Assembly: GCA_026686845.1 (NCBI GenBank)
Contig: JAIVEN010000015.1
Coordinates: forward strand, 10,893,501-10,957,500
Length of the DNA stretch: 64,000 nt
Source of the DNA: Adenanthera pavonina
Lineage: Eukaryota; Streptophyta; Magnoliopsida; Fabales; Fabaceae
Direction of reading: 5' to 3'
The translations under genes and the position numbers were made by a program. Under the pieces are notes generated by a model. The model did not search any database and was not told the origin of the DNA. It saw only the letters and a list, made by a program, of their open reading frames with translations. This document shows positions 48,647-61,597 of this stretch, piece after piece (position 1 is the first letter of the stretch; the number at the start of each line of letters is the position of its first letter).

Positions 48647-51470
48647 TTTTCTTACCTGGGCAAAATAAATTGTGCAATTTTAATAAAAATATTTTATGTT
48701 TAAAACGACTCTTGAGATAATGACTAATAGTGCAATGTAGCCACATTTTAAAACACATGATTCATGGTGCAATATCTGAAATGTAACTCCGTCCAACTAA
48801 AGCCAATCAATATCGAATCATAGCAGTAGTAATGTCTTTTATTGACATGCGTTCTCTCATGGTTACAAATATTTATTGACTCTGTCAATTAGTCATTAAT
48901 GTGGAGTGTAGTAAAAAAATAGTATATTGTATGATCCAACAGTTAAACTACTATTTTTTTTGTTAATCCTCACAAATTCTCTCAAATGCCTTGTAGCCAA
49001 ACAACTTACATGTTTGTCAAAACCATCATGCCTCAACTCCCATATGGTGTCAATCACCAGCACAGTGATCCCCAATAATGCCAAGTTTTAATTGAAATTG
49101 ATATTATCATTATACCTCAACTTCAATATGGTGTTAACCACTAGTATAGTAGTCTCATTTAACACCGAGTTTAAAACTTTATAACATACATGTGCATATA
49201 TACACGTACGAGTACAATAATAACAAAATTCAATGTATTATCAATTGCTCAAATATATATATATATTATCCATGTCATCTATACATTAAGCATATTCATA
49301 ATAAAGGCTTAAGATGGAAAAATAACATAAAACTCAAACTCCTACTAATCAAATATATCAAAAGAACTCACAATGCCTAAGTTGTAAATATGTTTTTCAA
49401 ACTTAATGAGCCTAAGTTCCTTTGTTAAGGAATTAACATAATACTGATATCTAATTTTAAACCCTTTATAAGTAACTTTTTTTTAATATTCAAGATGAAG
49501 GGACATCATCAAGAAATAACAATAATTTATGTAAATCATCCATCAAATATCCATAAACCAATAATTTGGAAGTTCAACATCGAATTTATTTTCCATCACA
49601 AAAAAATAAACTAAAATTAAACTTATTCAAATAAGAAATTAATAAAATTCCTTATAGTAATGGTTAAAAAAATCCTTTTAAATAAATTCATAACCGGTTC
49701 TTGAACTTAAATTAGCTATATCTCTCCCACTAATGTAAAAGTTTTTACAATTTAATTGTATTCATTTTATTAACCCCAAGTTTCTTTTACACAACATCAT
49801 ATCAAAGTCAACAATTCCTAAGAACAATTCTATCTTGTAGCCAATTCTTATTATTAGATATAGTCAGAATCTCTGTTGAAACGTTTATCAAAAAAAGAAT
49901 CTCTATTAAAACAAAATATTTATTCACCTAAAACATAACTATAAGACAAAAGAGAAATGCATTAGAACAAACATGGGCAATATAGATAACTTCAGTCAAA
50001 ATTAACCATTATAATGGAGTCAGCAAAATAGTAAATTCCCCTTTGAGTGGAATGCACAAATTGCAGTCGCAACCATGATCAGAACCTCAGATGAGTTAAT
50101 CAGTGAGAATACACTGAGTTCAAACACCTTTCCCCTTTGGGAAGATAGATATTCTAAACCAATGCATGCCCCAATAACTTCATCTCATACTAGCTTCCAA
50201 TTATGACACACAGTAACACTTTTAGGTAGGTAACTGCATGAAATAATTAAAAACATTGCTCTAACTACAAAGGAAATTCCATAAATTAATACATGCAATC
50301 TCACTTTGATAGTAATCACTCATAGCAATCCATGAAATACCTTGCATAGGAATCAATTTTATCTTACACAAGTTCATGATACAGTCCATGAAGTAGTGTA
50401 ACAAATACAACACCTCCATTGATCATAGGTAATATCTAATAGCATTCTTATATAAATATTGCACTTACACAGCTCAAACAAAAACATGCAATTTACCAAA
50501 TAAATATCACGAGCTATGAGTACACAAATATAAGTTATACATGGAGAGGGAATATCATTACATGATCTAAAATATATCAATTTATTACCACATCTCTTCC
50601 CAAATATTGTTCAAAATATCAGAATATATTGTACAAATTATTTTTATACAAAATTATTTGTAATCATCAAAATTGTCAACATATAGTCCAAAACCACAAT
50701 CGAAAAATAGATCATAATACCAAATCAGCACCTCACAATAATTCCAATGAGTTTATAAATTCCACAAATGTGGGAAATATAAACTCCATAATGTCCACAA
50801 TTCATCTATTATCAAGAAAAATATATAATTTACAGCTTTGTATATGAAGATTATGGACAAAACCTCATCCAAAAATTCTTTCATGGAATAATTAAATATT
50901 TTAGCTAAACACATATATATTTATCTTTCAAATACACTAAAATGCATAATCATAAACTTCCTTTTAGACAGAGAACACAACATGCAATTGATTTCTCACA
51001 CATGAAGTTAACCAAAATAATTTGAAAAATTTATTTATTTTATCAAATTATATAGTACATGATTTCAAAGAAGCCATCCCCTTTGGGCAAATGAGCATTT
51101 TCAACCACATACCCCATCCATATATTCATGTAACTTTAAAATTTATATTTGTAATTATGTTCAATTAGTCACCACAGATGATAACTAAAACCCAATGAAT
51201 GAATCTTTTAGATCAAGCGCAAAACTCTACGACAAAAAACATTTAACTCTTCTTTGACATATGTTGTTCAAATAGTAAATCAAACTAGATAGAATCTCTT
51301 AAAACTCCAGGGGACTGAAATATTAAAAACAAAATTATGAAAAAATATATATAAATGCCTAAAAATATAGGAAATTATATAGTTGACTATGCATCAATAA
51401 AATGAGCAGAAGGAAAGATTGAACATATAACCATAACACTATCTTTAACAGCCATAATGATTGAAATAAT

Positions 51471-51740
51471 TACTCCCTCTGATCCTATATATAAGACTAT
51501 TTTAATCGAATTACGCGAATTAAGAAAAAGAGTTAAAACCAATTAACTACCTCGATTTCTCCGAAAATTTCAACCTTTTTTCCAAAACTACCCTCATTTA
51601 ATCTCTCTCTTTTTCTCTTTAAATATATTAAATAGGGGTATTTTTTTAGAAATGTATAATAAATAATATCTCATATATTGTAAAAAATCTTATATTTAGA
51701 ACCAAGGTAAAAGATCTTATATATAGAAACAGAGGTAGTA
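51471..51740. mobile_element. Stowaway-type MITE inside the LTR element
   Basis: It starts tactccctctgatcctatat and ends atatagaaacagaggtagta. Inverted, the right end is tactacctctgtttctatat, a match with a few differences that continues into ataaga. TA borders both ends. The tactccctc(c/t)g start is the classic Stowaway end. It inserted into the interior of the old LTR element and is younger than it. Confidence 0.75.
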
Positions 51741-52796
51741 AGTCATTTGCCATTCAATCAATGCAAATTAATATATTTAATTATAAGATAGAGGAATAAA
51801 ATCAACTTCTTCATCTCCTTTCAAGCTTCAATAATGGCTAAATTGATAAACGCCTAAACTCTAGAATTCACATTCTCATATATTTTCTTACAAAAAAAAA
51901 ATGTTTGGAACGTTACCATCAACAAGAATCAGGCATCAATAGAAAAAGATATGGCCAAGATGCATAAAACAACATATTTGAAATCAACCTAAATTTTTTC
52001 ACACTTTGATCTCAAAGATAGAGGCTATTTGAACAATTAAACATAAAGGGAATAGATTAAGTATTTAGGATAATGAATTTGACCAATAATCAAAGGAAAA
52101 AGATGAAAAACCATGCTAGATCAAAGCTGATGTTTTTTTTGTTTAAAACGCTAGCTTTGGATACCTAAATTTGCATTGTTTTGCATGATTTAATCCATAA
52201 TAATCATATAACAACAAACTAGAATTATGTATCTAACATTAATTTGACTCAAATGTATTAGATTTTCATGAAATTCCAAGTCTTCAAATTTTAGGATTCT
52301 AATTCCAACATTTGGGATTTTTTTTCTTCTAAAAAAAAAAGGCCAAAATTGTAATGAAAACCTTTAAAAGAAACGCAAAGTGCGACATGCAGTCTCAATT
52401 TATTGAAAACAAATTTGATTAAAATTGTAGCAACAAACCCTGAAATTTTGTGTCAAAACTGCAACACAAAACCCTAAATTAAATTTAATACGGCAGTTTA
52501 AAAAACATGCAAATTTTGTTAAAATTACAATAAATATCCTAAACCTAAAAGAACACATAAAAAATGACCGTCATCGGATGAACAAGGTGATATTTGGTGA
52601 AAACTGCAATACACCCTGATAATACCAACATAAACCGTGGTGGTGACAAACAATTGAAGGAAAGGAATTCTTTTATTGCCAAAATAAAGGAAAGGATTTT
52701 TTTTTCTTAAACTGCAACTAAGAACCCTAGTCTCAAAATCAAACTATCCAAAGCAATTATGGGTCCTAAATTATATAATTCGGCTCTAATGCTAAA

Positions 52797-53220
52797 TATT
52801 AGAAAATTAATTATGAAGGTTATATGATGTTTAAATATTAAATTTAGATTAATATGTTAACGACATGCTCTTATATGAAAAAAAAATAAAAATAAACACA
52901 GCGATTGAATCTCTAAAATTAAAGGACTAAGGATTTTCTTACTTGTTTAAACTCCTAACCACATATTTCAATAGGGCAAGATATGATAAAGTAATTGGAA
53001 GTAGTCAAGTATAAATAAGTCCTAGTACCCTCCCATTGTGATATATAGGTTAACCCTACATTATTAACCATATTAATTGAATTGACAGATATCCCGTCTA
53101 AAAGATAATAAAATCATTTAAATCAACTTGGATTCCTAATTGGATTATAAAAAAAAAAAATTAGCATATTTTTTATAAATCAAAATTACAATTGATTGAA
53201 ACCCATATAAATTTCCAACG
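52797..53220 (-). repeat. 5' LTR of the non-coding LTR element
   Basis: 424 bp, the partner of 48251-48646. On the minus strand it is followed inward by the degenerate tRNA-Met primer-binding site at about 52781-52794. Its length differs from its partner by small indels. Confidence 0.65.
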
Positions 53221-54379
53221 AACAACACACCCAGTTCTTCAAGGTGTGAGGCAGGTGTCAGGCGTGACTTCATTTCTTTCAAAGTGCTTCAGGTTGTTCG
53301 TCACTAACGTTAGCACGAAATCATTTGGCGGGTGAGGTGAAAGATAAACCACATACTGGTGTCACTGTTGAGGCTACTTCCGGAAAAACAAGTGCAAGCA
53401 AATTAAGAGGACTTGGTACTTTTTGATCCTTCAAATTTCGTACTTCTTCTTCTCCTTTTTTTTTTCGTTTACAGGAGAATTATATTCATTCTTTTATTAA
53501 GTACTTAATATATAAATCACAAAGATACATGCACTGGACTAAAAAAAAAAAACAAGTACAAAAATTACAAAATTCTAAATACATTGAAATTAGTATATGA
53601 TTTTCTTTACTAAATTACATGATTAATATGATTTAATTAAAATATATATATTTATTATATTTTAATTAAAAATATAATAATAAAAAATGTAAAAAATTAC
53701 ATTTAAGTTCATTATATTGTATCTTATAGCATAGATGTATTTGACTTTCTGTAACCATATGATGAATCTGATGGTTCACACAATGAGATGGGTAGTCTGC
53801 CCATCTTTCTCGATGGGCAGGGAATCCAATTCCAGAAACCGTAGGGGCTGAGGGAAATGGAACATACTATATGACGAATGCTATTGTTCTCTTCTGCTTC
53901 TTATGTCTTGTTTTCAGTATTTTGTCATCAGAACTTTTTTTTTTTTCTTGCGCATCCGGTATCCTAGACCTATCTCAGGCGAGCTGAGAGAACTTTAACG
54001 GGGTATAGACTAATCCGGATTTGAGGTCTGTAGAGGTACCCCAAGGATGGACTTCTCTACTAACATATGCTACTGCGTTTCCATATAATGAACTCAAAAC
54101 TCGTGGTTAAGTTGAAATTCCCACCAGTAGATCCAAGTGTTTGGTGGTTAACATTTTCTTATTTTATTAAGATTACTGTAAGTGGCAGCTATTAATTAAA
54201 CAATATTGGACTGTGTTGAGAACATATATCAAAGTGCTCTGTGACGAGTGTTTTATGATAGCAGTTGTTTAGCGGAGGATTGAAATTGCTATTAGTTTAT
54301 AAATTGCATATTTGCCGGTTTGTTCATCACAGATTGTTAGATTCTTCGACTCGCAGGTCCGAGCTTCTTCCCACGCCAT
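53221..54379. other. Intergenic, with a coding-like scrap
   Basis: Bases of about 53230-53427 are less AT-rich than their surroundings and read on + as two short protein-like pieces in different frames, one ending before a stop near 53332 and one at about 53330-53427. I do not recognise the product. The rest is spacer. Confidence 0.4.
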
Positions 54380-54442
54380 GGGGCTTTGTATAAGCGCTAT
54401 GTATGGGGCTTTGTATAAGCGCTATGTTTGGGGCTTTGTATG
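54380..54442. repeat. 25-bp tandem repeat upstream of DPH5
   Basis: The unit ggggctttgtataagcgcta plus tgtat begins at 54380 and 54405, with a partial third copy from 54430. Spacing is exactly 25 bp. It lies about 310 bp upstream of the DPH5 start. Confidence 0.9.
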
Positions 54443-54754
54443 GGTTGTTATGGTTCATAGAGAACGTACGGCCATCATTAGTTTCCAAAATCGACGGACA
54501 GGGTGAAGATTTAAAAACGATGTCGTTTTTCTGAATTGACCCAATAAACGCTCAGGATTGTTTTCACTAATTCAACGGCCCGATCTATGGGCAGTAGACG
54601 CGCATTACGGTTTCTGCGGATTTTTTTGATATGAAAAGGAAGACAGGGTCTGCTGATTCTCTTCCTGCTTCCGGCAGGCGGCAAGCGTTGCTTCACTCAA
54701 CATACATTCACCAGCTTAATAACGACAACCTTTTAGAGTCCAGATCCCATAAAA

Positions 54755-57201
54755 ATGTTGTACATAATTGGTCTAGGATTAGGGGATGAACGAGACATCA
54801 CGCTGAAGGGCTTAGAAGCAGTGAAGCAATGTCAGAAAGTATACATGGAAGCCTACACTTCCCTCCTTTCCTTTGGTCTCTCTACCCATGGACTTTCTAA
54901 CCTGGTACCTTACCTTCCCTCTTTCTTTCAATTTAAAGCTCTTTTTTTCCTTTTGAATTTCTCGTTTTAGTTGGGAATTTTCCTCTTGTTTGTTCCTCAA
55001 TAGGAAAAATTATACGGTAAAGCCATAACACTAGCGGACAGAGAAATGGTTGAAGAAAAAGCAGATGAAATACTTTCCGACTCTCGGGATGCCGATGTAG
55101 CTTTTCTTGTTGTTGGGGATCCTTTTGGGTATGTTATTTACCTATTTTTTCGTGGATATTATATCACTTTGTACATTTATGGTATATGGCAGGGGGAAAA
55201 CTATTCTGTTGTTTTTCGCTGCATAATATAATGAATTTGGTAAATAGTGAGTTTTGCAGTCTGTTGTAAGTAAACAGATACCTGTTAACTATATATATAC
55301 AAGTAGAATGCGGTGCAAATTTATTGCAAGTATTGAGTCTCTACAAAATTGAGATTCAAATATGTGTTCTAAACTTCTTGATGTCAATTTTGGTCTATGT
55401 GTATGTGGGGCACTTGGGTTTCCTATTGTTAACGAAGATTCTTCATAGAAGTACCCTCAATTTGTTCTTATTGCTGATCTTATGTTTGGTTCTATACATA
55501 GGGCAACGACTCACACTGATCTTGTTGTTCGAGCAAAAAAAATGGGAATTGATGTCAAAATAGTACACAATGCTTCCGTGATGAATGCTATTGGAATCTG
55601 TGGGCTTCAACTGTATCGCTATGGGGAGACTGTTTCGATACCATTCTTTACTGAGACATGGAGACCTGATAGCTTCTATGAAAAGATTCAAAGAAATCAA
55701 GAAATGGGACTTCATACACTTTGCTTATTAGGTCAGTGTCTGATGTTCATTGGTTGTTAGACATGTTATGCATATCATTTCCATTTATATTAACGGTAAA
55801 GACGTTGCATCTGAAAATCTCTTAAAATTATAATTCCAACAAATGTTTGCAAGCTCATTTTGAAACTGCTATCTCTGATGTAGTGCTGGAATGCAATAGG
55901 TTGATGCAAATGTAAGAACGAAGTGGTTTTGGTATTTGAATGTGAACTGTGCTTATTCCTGCATTTGTTTATAAGCATAGAATATAACTCAACTGAACTG
56001 AAATGTTTGTTATTAACTATCTTCTTGACATGGAATTTCAAAGCCTAAAATATCATATAATTATCTAAAAGGCTGTCAGCCATTATTTTATTGTGTTAAT
56101 ATATGCTCTAGTTATTGGAACACTAAAGTCAATGAGAACACTAGAAGCCATTCTTTTCTTGTGGGCTAGACAAATTTCCTTTGGTTACTGAATTCCATAA
56201 AGAAATAACCATTTTTGTGCAACCTTACTCTAGAGGCTCTTCCTGTCTGTTATTGTGAAAATCTAGTCCATAGTATCTAATACTACTTAATTTGAGATGG
56301 TTACAGATATACGTGTGAAGGAGCCCTCGTTGGAATCTTTGTGTAGGTTGGTTTCTATTTGATCAGTTTAGCAGTGTGGCTGCTGCAGTTCCTTAGCGTT
56401 TACTGTCATTTTCTGAATTTTACCATGGCATTAGAGTAATTGATATATCTAATTAAATAATCTCTTTTTCTTTCTATTACTTTGGCGTAATTTCAGAGGA
56501 AGAAAAATATACGAACCACCTAGATATATGACAATAAACACAGCCATTGAGCAGCTTTTGGAGATTGGACAAGCACGTGAAAAACCTGGTTAGTTACTTC
56601 ACCAGTCACATCAATCTGGCTTCTAAAGCACAGTTGATTTATGTGTTCTTGATGGTGCTAACTACCAACATTCAATGATTGAAAGCTATAGATGTGGATT
56701 GTGCTTTGTTTGCTGCAAAAATATCATAGTCAACACATCATCAGACTTTTTTCTTCAAAAAGCATTAATCTATCAAGCAATTTATCTTATCTTCAAGAAT
56801 TTATAAGCTGTTGCCTTAGTATCTCTCACCGTGTTAATATTAGAACGTTTCCATCAAAGATCTTGTTCAGGTTGTTGATATGTTTGAATTGGGGGAAGGA
56901 ACTTTTTACATGATAGGAGTACATATTATTAGTTGGCCATTGTTAAGTTTTGTGTTTTTTAATTTATCCTTTGCCCGTAATTTACTCATTAATTTGTTAC
57001 TTGTCTACTGCAGCATACACAGAAGATACTGAGTGTGTTGGGTTTGCTCGGTTGGGAAGTGAAGATCAGATGGTGGTAGCAGGTACGATGAGGCAGCTTC
57101 AGATGATTGATTTTGGTGCACCTTTGCATTGCCTTGTCATAATTGGCAAGACACATCCGTTGGAAGAAGAGATGCTCGAATTTTACAAATGTAGAAGCTA
57201 G
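54755..57201 (+). CDS. DPH5: DPH5, diphthine (methyl ester) synthase
   Basis: Six exons: 54755-54904, 55004-55128, 55502-55731, 56307-56346, 56497-56588, 57014-57201; 825 bases, 274 aa, all GT-AG and in phase, the normal family length. DPH5 uses S-adenosylmethionine to methylate the modified histidine of translation elongation factor 2 repeatedly during diphthamide synthesis in the cytosol. It has the tetrapyrrole-methylase fold. Visible landmarks are the start MLYIIGLGLGDERDITLKGL, then VYMEAYTS, the glycine loop VAFLVVGDPFGATTHTDL, VKIVHNASVMNAIGICGLQL and YGETVSIPFFTETWRPDSFY. Near the end are YMTINTAIEQLLEI and GAPLHCLVIIGKTHPLEEEM. The ATG at 54755 begins exactly where the family begins. 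Confidence 0.95.
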
Positions 57202-59441
57202 TTACCACAAATATAGTTGATACTGTTTAACGAGTTAAGTCTTTCCCTTAAACTATGACTCTCAATGCAGTGGAGTGTATCAGTCGATCAATGCCATTCA
57301 TTAATAAGTTTTAAGTCTTGGAGTTTGGTTGAATTAAATGATTGCTACCATCATTTAAATCATTTGTGAGAAAAAATTGTGAATAATATTAAGAGATGCT
57401 TCAAGAGAACATTAAGTATAAAAAAATACTTGTCCGCTAGAGGTTGTAAGTAGGCCAAACTAATTATATCAAGTGTTCAAGGTTTCTTGTATGTATGTCC
57501 TTTATAGTATACCATCAATCGGGTACTGGGGAAAACCATCCCTGGTTATGTTGTTGCTTCTTGCTGATTACAACCGGACGAAGCCTCTGTTTGGCCCACC
57601 GTGTCGTGTGGACATGTTGAAATGAAACTAGGACTTGCTAGAATCATCGGATAACATATCTATTAGCACAAAACCTAAGGCTAGGGATTGGGCCTCCACA
57701 GTAAAACTAATCGAAAAACCCTTTCCAAAAGGACTCTAGTTTATGCTAACGCTAGTGGAAATGGAAATCAGTTGTCAGTCAAGAACTCATGTTTCATGTA
57801 ACGAAGACACCAAAAATAAAATAAAATAATAATAAACCCATCCAAAAATAAATAAATAAATAAAAAGAACTGAAAGTTGTTAATTGACCCCGATAAAAAA
57901 AATTCAGTGACAATATCATTAACTGACGAGGCATCTTGCTGCCAAAGAGAATGAGGTATTGCACATTAGTGACAACTTAACTAGTGAATTTTATTTGTAT
58001 AGTTATGATCGTCGAAACTCCGCAGTATCTTGTTGCTTTATCGCGTATATGGTTACTATAACGAAGTAAGAGTGATTCTAGCGGGTAATGGCCGTGAACA
58101 CGAATGCTGTCGGAGGAAGGCAAAGTTCAGCAAGCACTGGAGAGACAAATGAGGTAATCTGAAAGCATAAAGAGAGACAGACGGGAATGTTTGCTTTTGC
58201 AGCGAGAATTATTGCAGAAAACTTGGTTTCGGTTTTTCAATGATGTCGATGTGGACGTTAAACTCCTTATCCTCTGAAAAATTCAACTCTCATTCATATT
58301 TCAATGGTCGACTCTGTTTGACGATAATTCCATGTGTGACTAACTGGAAAACTGAAGATGGAAGCCACATTTGAAATTATTGAAAAGCTACCAACTAAAT
58401 GGTTCTATATTTCCAAACAACCTTTTGGTGGGACATGAATCAACATGCTCTCATATATTATACTATATGTTTAATCACTTGGCTTTTTGACCAACACAAA
58501 GGGAAATGCACTCAATACAATACTAATGTAATGACTATATGGTTCCCACTTCACACTTAGTGCTTATCCAAAAACCACCATAGGAAACAACTCCGACAAA
58601 CAACACACAGTTTATCTATTAACCTTATCACTCATCACGCACCTCATTAGGCTATGATTATCATTGTGTCCATAAAAATAATGAATAGGATGCCGCTGGT
58701 TGGGTAAATAAAATCCCGAACTTAAAAACCAATAGGAAGTAGCTGGGAACTTGAAAGAACCATATTTACAGAGAAGGAGCCGGCTAACGAGCGGTAAACT
58801 TGTGTCCCTAGCTAGTAAGTACATAGAAACTGAAAATGGAACTGTATAGTGGGGACCAATTTGGCTAACCGGCCCTGGTTTGGGTTATGCCTATCCAGAT
58901 ACCGAACTACGTGGCGAGGTCAGCCTGCCCTTACTGAGTATGGTCCCTCACCCACGATAACAAGTGGAACTAATATGGGAGTAGATAATGTCAACATTCC
59001 AAGAATTTCTATTCTATTTCTGTTCGGTCATTTTCTATCCATATCAGGCTCTTTTAAGTGGAAGCTGTATTCAACGACCCATCCAGTCATTGTATTATCT
59101 ACCCAAATAATTAAATCATAACAATAATCACCGACGCCAAAAAATAACCCCTTGACTATATAATCTCTCCATGTTAATAATCAATCATCCTTGTCTTGTC
59201 AGATGATATACAGTTAATTAACTCATAATTAGAAAAATACACCGTCTCATCCCAAACAAAGATAAATTATAACTAGAAAGGAAACTAAACAATTAAATTG
59301 TGAACATCAAGATATTAAAGAGGAATGAAAAAAAGGTGCTATGGAACTGTGAAGCTGGCATCTACAAGGTTGTATGTATAGGTTGAAGTATGGATCAGAA
59401 CATATGTGAGGTGCTTGCTTGATGAAGGAGGAATTAGAGAG
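57202..59441. other. Spacer between convergent DPH5 and LOG
   Basis: It contains the DPH5 3' region (first few hundred bases) and the LOG 3' region (just below 59442). A short AAATA-type simple repeat occurs near 57817-57865. Frames at 58612-58824 (-) and 58849-59121 (+) have no known motif. Confidence 0.5.
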
Positions 59442-61194
59442 TCAACGGTAAATGTCGGACTTGGCAGTTTGGGAGTGAACCAAGTGTTGTTCCATCTCCC
59501 AACTTAGCTTGGCCGCTTCACCACGGTGCTTGGGCTCGTATTCCTGGTCAAAGCAATGGACGGCTCAGATCAATTTGACTAATGCACGTACGGGGACCCA
59601 CCGTGATGTCTCGTCTCTCACGTGAGCCACGTGTGCGTAATCTATATACGACAAAAGAACCACACTCATGACTGGAATGGAATTATATATTGTACCTCAA
59701 GCTTGCACATGAGTTCTTGGGCAGTTTGGGCAGACACGATGATGTGACGGGCAGCCGGGGTCACGAACCCTTCGTCCACTGCTTTATCTATGAATGACAG
59801 CAGTGAGTTGTAGTACCCATCCACGTTCAGCAAGCCCACCTGCATCCATTTTATATATCAAATCCTTATTATTATTGTTTTTTTCTTGATTGATATCATC
59901 ATTAATTAGACCAGATTATCAATAATTAGAAGAAGTATCAGAGAAGCTTCCGTTCCTGAGAGGAGGGTGGGAATTATTTCTACTAATATAGGGCCTTTAT
60001 CCTAATTTTCGGGGGCATGTGAGTCCCAAAAACAGGGAATTTCGGTGATGATCGAGTATTGTGGTGTTTTCAAAATCTTACGGGTTTATCATGGATTCCG
60101 AGTTGAGCCCAGGTGATAACTTCCAAAAGCTCTTCAAGGGTGCCATAACCTCCTACACAAATATATTGGTCAAGGGATTAGTTTGATTTACCTCCGCCAC
60201 GAATAATACTGAGGTGGTTTTATGGTAACAAAACTAAGTTTTAAGTTTAACCACTCGAAGAACCGTAAATGAAAGGAATACAGTTAGACAGTTACGGGGT
60301 ACTACCGTTACTTGGGGCTGCGATGCTTTCATGGAAGCCAAAAACAAAAAGAAAGAATTGAAGATGCAGTATAACATATACAAGTAGTTCTAGGCGACGA
60401 AGACAAAGGGTTAAAAAAAGTGAAATAGAACCTGGGAGGGCGATAAAAGCGTCGGCTTGTCGAGCCATTTCGGCCTTGCGTTGGTGCATCCCCGACACAG
60501 CTCGTACTTCTCCCACTGTCTCTCCAGTGATCTGAATGAACCCATTCACTTCATTAATTTTCTCTTACAATTGTTACTCTTCACGTAAACTAATTTCTTT
60601 TTTTTTCGATTTATTTAAACAATAAAAATGATGATGATCATACTTGATTACCTCTCTTGGCATAAGAGTCTTGGGAATCACTCTGCAGCAACATCAATGA
60701 CATATCATCGGCGTCATATATACTCACAGAAAGAAAGAGATGGAGAAGAGAAGAGAAAAAGATGAGGAGTAATGGTTTACCCTAACACATGGCGACCACC
60801 ATCAAAGACGGCTTGAGAGACGAGACCCATCAAGCCGATGCTTCCTCCTCCATAAACCAAATCAATCTTCCTCTCCACCTGCATTTCATTTTCAGAATAC
60901 CTCAATCACAAGCTTATCCTTCCTCCAATTCATCCACTAATCACTTAGTTAAACAAAACAGGGTGCTCTGCTTCTGTACGGAGGGTGTGAATTTGTAATC
61001 GGAAAGCATTTCAGAGTCTTGAAACTCTCAACTCAAACAAAATAAAAGTAAGAGATAGAGAAAATAATTACGAGTTGTTTAGCGAGTTGAATAGCAGCGA
61101 GCTGGTAGCTGGGATTCTTGCCGGCGCTGCTACCACAGAAGACGCAGATGCGACGGAACCTTGATTTGATGGGTTGCTCTTCCTTATTTGCCAT
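59442..61194 (-). CDS. LOG: LOG cytokinin riboside 5'-monophosphate phosphoribohydrolase
   Basis: Seven exons on the minus strand, 5' to 3': 61194-61072, 60878-60781, 60682-60652, 60531-60432, 60152-60082, 59839-59696, 59543-59442; 669 bases, 222 aa, all in phase. LOG enzymes release ribose 5-phosphate from cytokinin nucleotides and so make active free-base cytokinin in one step, in cytosol and nucleus. The lysine-decarboxylase-like Rossmann fold is intact: RRICVFCGSSAGKNPSYQLA, IDLVYGGGSIGLMGLVSQAV, GGRHVLGVIPKTLMPREITG, MHQRKAEMARQADAFIALPG (residue 99 on) and the family signature PGGYGTLEE at 117-125, with the catalytic Arg (102) and Glu residues in place. Sequence is closest by eye to the LOG1/3/7 type. 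A copia LTR ends about 240 bp upstream of the ATG. Confidence 0.95.
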
Positions 61195-61273
61195 AAATAG
61201 TAAAAATCTTACCCCTTCGTTTATACTCAGAAATGGTTTGATTTGGTGTGAGGGATTTGAGTATAGAATAAGG

Positions 61274-61282
61274 ATATAAATA
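61274..61282 (-). promoter_or_regulatory. Candidate TATA box of LOG
   Basis: Read on the minus strand, ctatttatatcc contains a TATTTATA-type TATA box about 80 bp upstream of the LOG ATG. A transcription start about 30 bp further on would leave a leader of about 50 bp. It lies between the LOG ATG and the copia LTR. Position-based inference only. Confidence 0.4.
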
Positions 61283-61435
61283 GAGAGGCAGGGGAAGAGA
61301 GGGAGAGAACGTGTTTGTTTTGTGTGTGTGAGTGTGTCAAAGGAAAGCGTTGGGCCAGCAATCGCTTCGAAAGGCGAGAAACAGAATGCCCAAAAGTGAG
61401 GGAATGAAAAATGGCGTTCTTCATTGGTTCTTCTT

Positions 61436-61585
61436 TGTAGAAAGGTAAAACTGTATATTGTATTACTTTAATATAATTTACAATATATATATATAATAGG
61501 AGAATTCTAAAATAATGTAAAATATCTCTAAATAATAATAGAAAATCTAATCTAATAATATCTATAAAATCATCTATATTTAATA
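61436..61585 (-). repeat. Short 3' LTR of the copia element
   Basis: On the minus strand, a purine tract (ttgagtttgagggaag, 61586-61601) is followed by tattaaatatagatgat and, about 150 bp later, by the end tttctaca. The expected LTR start TG has become TA and the end CA is kept. The LTR is AT-rich and unusually short. The other LTR is outside the window, so the borders rest on one copy only. Confidence 0.55.
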
Positions 61586-61597
61586 CTTCCCTCAAAC

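Larger units (their letters stand above)
48251..53220 (-). mobile_element. Old LTR retrotransposon without readable proteins
   Basis: Two related LTR-like blocks, 48251-48646 and 52797-53220, lie in direct orientation about 4.15 kb apart. The left starts tgttagaaaattaattatg and ends aaaaatttctaaca; the right starts tattagaaaattaattatg and ends taaatttccaacg. Beside the right block the + strand reads cggctctaatgct, the reverse complement of a decayed tRNA-Met primer site (TGGTATCAGAGCC-like). The element therefore points to the minus strand and its 5' LTR is at 52797-53220. The interior is AT-rich with only short meaningless frames. It may be a large non-coding (LARD-like) element or a very decayed copia element. 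No target duplication survives. Confidence 0.7.
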
